DNA from: Parachlamydiaceae bacterium
GTDB lineage: Bacteria > Chlamydiota > Chlamydiia > Chlamydiales > Parachlamydiaceae
Reading direction: 5' to 3'
Assembly (NCBI GenBank): GCA_013815395.1
Contig: JACDGH010000042.1
Coordinates: 1 to 13,908, forward strand
Length of the DNA: 13,908 nt
Each line of letters begins with the position of its first letter. The stretch's first letter is position 1. A model generated the notes under the pieces. The model saw nothing but the letters and a program-made list of their open reading frames with translations, was not told the DNA's origin and searched no databases. Below are positions 13,415-13,908 of this stretch, piece after piece. The translations under genes and the position numbers were made by a program.

Positions 13415-13908
13415 TATAATTAATCATATGCCTTTGGCGTAGTCCCTGGAGTGCGACGACTCCGCCGCACCCATCAATTCAGGAGGTCCGTTGAGGCGGA
13501 AAATAATGATTTCGCAATAAAATTTTTTTGTTTATTCCTTTTACTTCACTTCCTTGAGCTTAAAGCGATCTCGAAATGTTCAAATGTCAAAAAGCTTATC
13601 TCAACCAAGGTAGCCATCTCGTCCTAGCCTGATTAATCTTCTCGATTTAAAACAAAATAACTCCGTAAAATATGTTTCATTTTGTTCCAAGGCGAGACGC
13701 CCAATGCCGTCAAGTTAAAATAAATTATTGGTTTTTTATTTTTAAAAATTTTATGAAAGTAGGCAAGATAGAGTTTAATCGTGGTACTTAAACTTAATTT
13801 GCACATGGTATTTGCAATATTTATCATAAATAGAGCCTTTAAATATCATTAGAAAGCTTTATTATAATAAAATTATATAGACTACCCTGCTGCTCTTCTT
13901 TGATGATT
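13415..13908. other. Non-coding terminal region, 494 bp
   Basis: I see no convincing gene. After the repeat copy at 13436-13523, a moderately G+C stretch at about 13540-13715 differs from the AT-rich ends. On the minus strand it holds a 23-codon frame (13617-13546) with AGGA just before its ATG, and a longer 64-codon frame (13827-13633) without family resemblance. Small stems include GGCG-AGA-CGCC at 13691-13701. The last 150 bp are very AT-rich, with a 14-bp palindrome TTTATTATAATAAA at 13858-13871. It could be remnants of dispersed repeats or a decayed gene. Confidence 0.4.
13436..13523 (+). repeat. Dispersed palindromic repeat, right copy
   Basis: This is the inverted counterpart of 47-132. 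The hairpin arms GGCGTAGTC (13436-13444) and GACTCCGCC (13458-13466) pair at eight of nine positions around a 13-nt loop, CCTGGAGTGCGAC. The 19-nt block AATTCAGGAGGTCCGTTGA (13476-13494) is identical to the left copy and contains AGGAGGT. Compared with the left copy, one stem pair changes from C-G to T-A, so pairing is kept. It begins 22 bp after cyoE and reads in the same direction, so it might mark or protect the 3' end of the cyo mRNA. Confidence 0.75.

Noticed and set aside
13858..13871. 14-bp palindrome TTTATTATAATAAA
   Set aside because: It consists only of A and T in very AT-rich DNA, so such palindromes are expected by chance.

Overview
The window looks like chromosomal DNA of a chlamydia-like amoeba symbiont, most likely Parachlamydiaceae (Protochlamydia/Parachlamydia type). 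Three things suggest this: low G+C, AT-rich spacers; a transcript-cleavage factor GreA of about 720 residues with the long N-terminal extension found in Chlamydiae; and two host-directed candidates, an Inc-like bilobed membrane protein and a eukaryote-like RING finger protein. The placement is inference from gene content; no database search was run.

Left part (1-6000). A non-coding stretch with a dispersed-repeat hairpin and a three-stem palindromic array lies downstream of a minus-strand gene for a 204-aa protein with two long C-terminal hydrophobic lobes. A divergent spacer then leads to fumC (class II fumarase, plus strand). fumC converges on, and overlaps by 15 bp, a minus-strand cluster transcribed as greA, rdgB and a YacP/Rae1-like NYN nuclease. 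That cluster combines rescue of stalled RNA polymerase, nucleotide-pool cleaning and probable RNA cleavage.

Middle (6000-8630). A 343-bp divergent spacer holds plausible promoters in both directions and a strong interrupted palindrome. It is followed by a 151-aa charged protein of unknown function and a CgeB-like GT-B glycosyltransferase. A 20-bp inverted repeat (19/20 matched) begins in the last codons of the glycosyltransferase gene. It encloses an 81-nt loop with a near-consensus promoter that points at a small C3HC4 RING protein. A terminator-like structure follows.

Right part (8630-13908). A complete, tightly packed cyoABCDE operon encodes a bo-type haem-copper quinol oxidase (subunits II, I, III, IV) and haem O synthase. 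All haem and CuB ligands and the proton-channel residues checked are present in CyoB. CyoA has no lipobox cysteine. The quinone-site residues carry Arg-to-Lys and Gln-to-Glu changes relative to E. coli, which may reflect menaquinol use. The last 494 bp hold no convincing gene. They begin with an inverted second copy of the left-end repeat, whose hairpin stem shows a compensatory base change. Both copies lie 3' of, and in the sense orientation of, the neighbouring gene.

No rRNA, tRNA, CRISPR array or intact transposase was seen.
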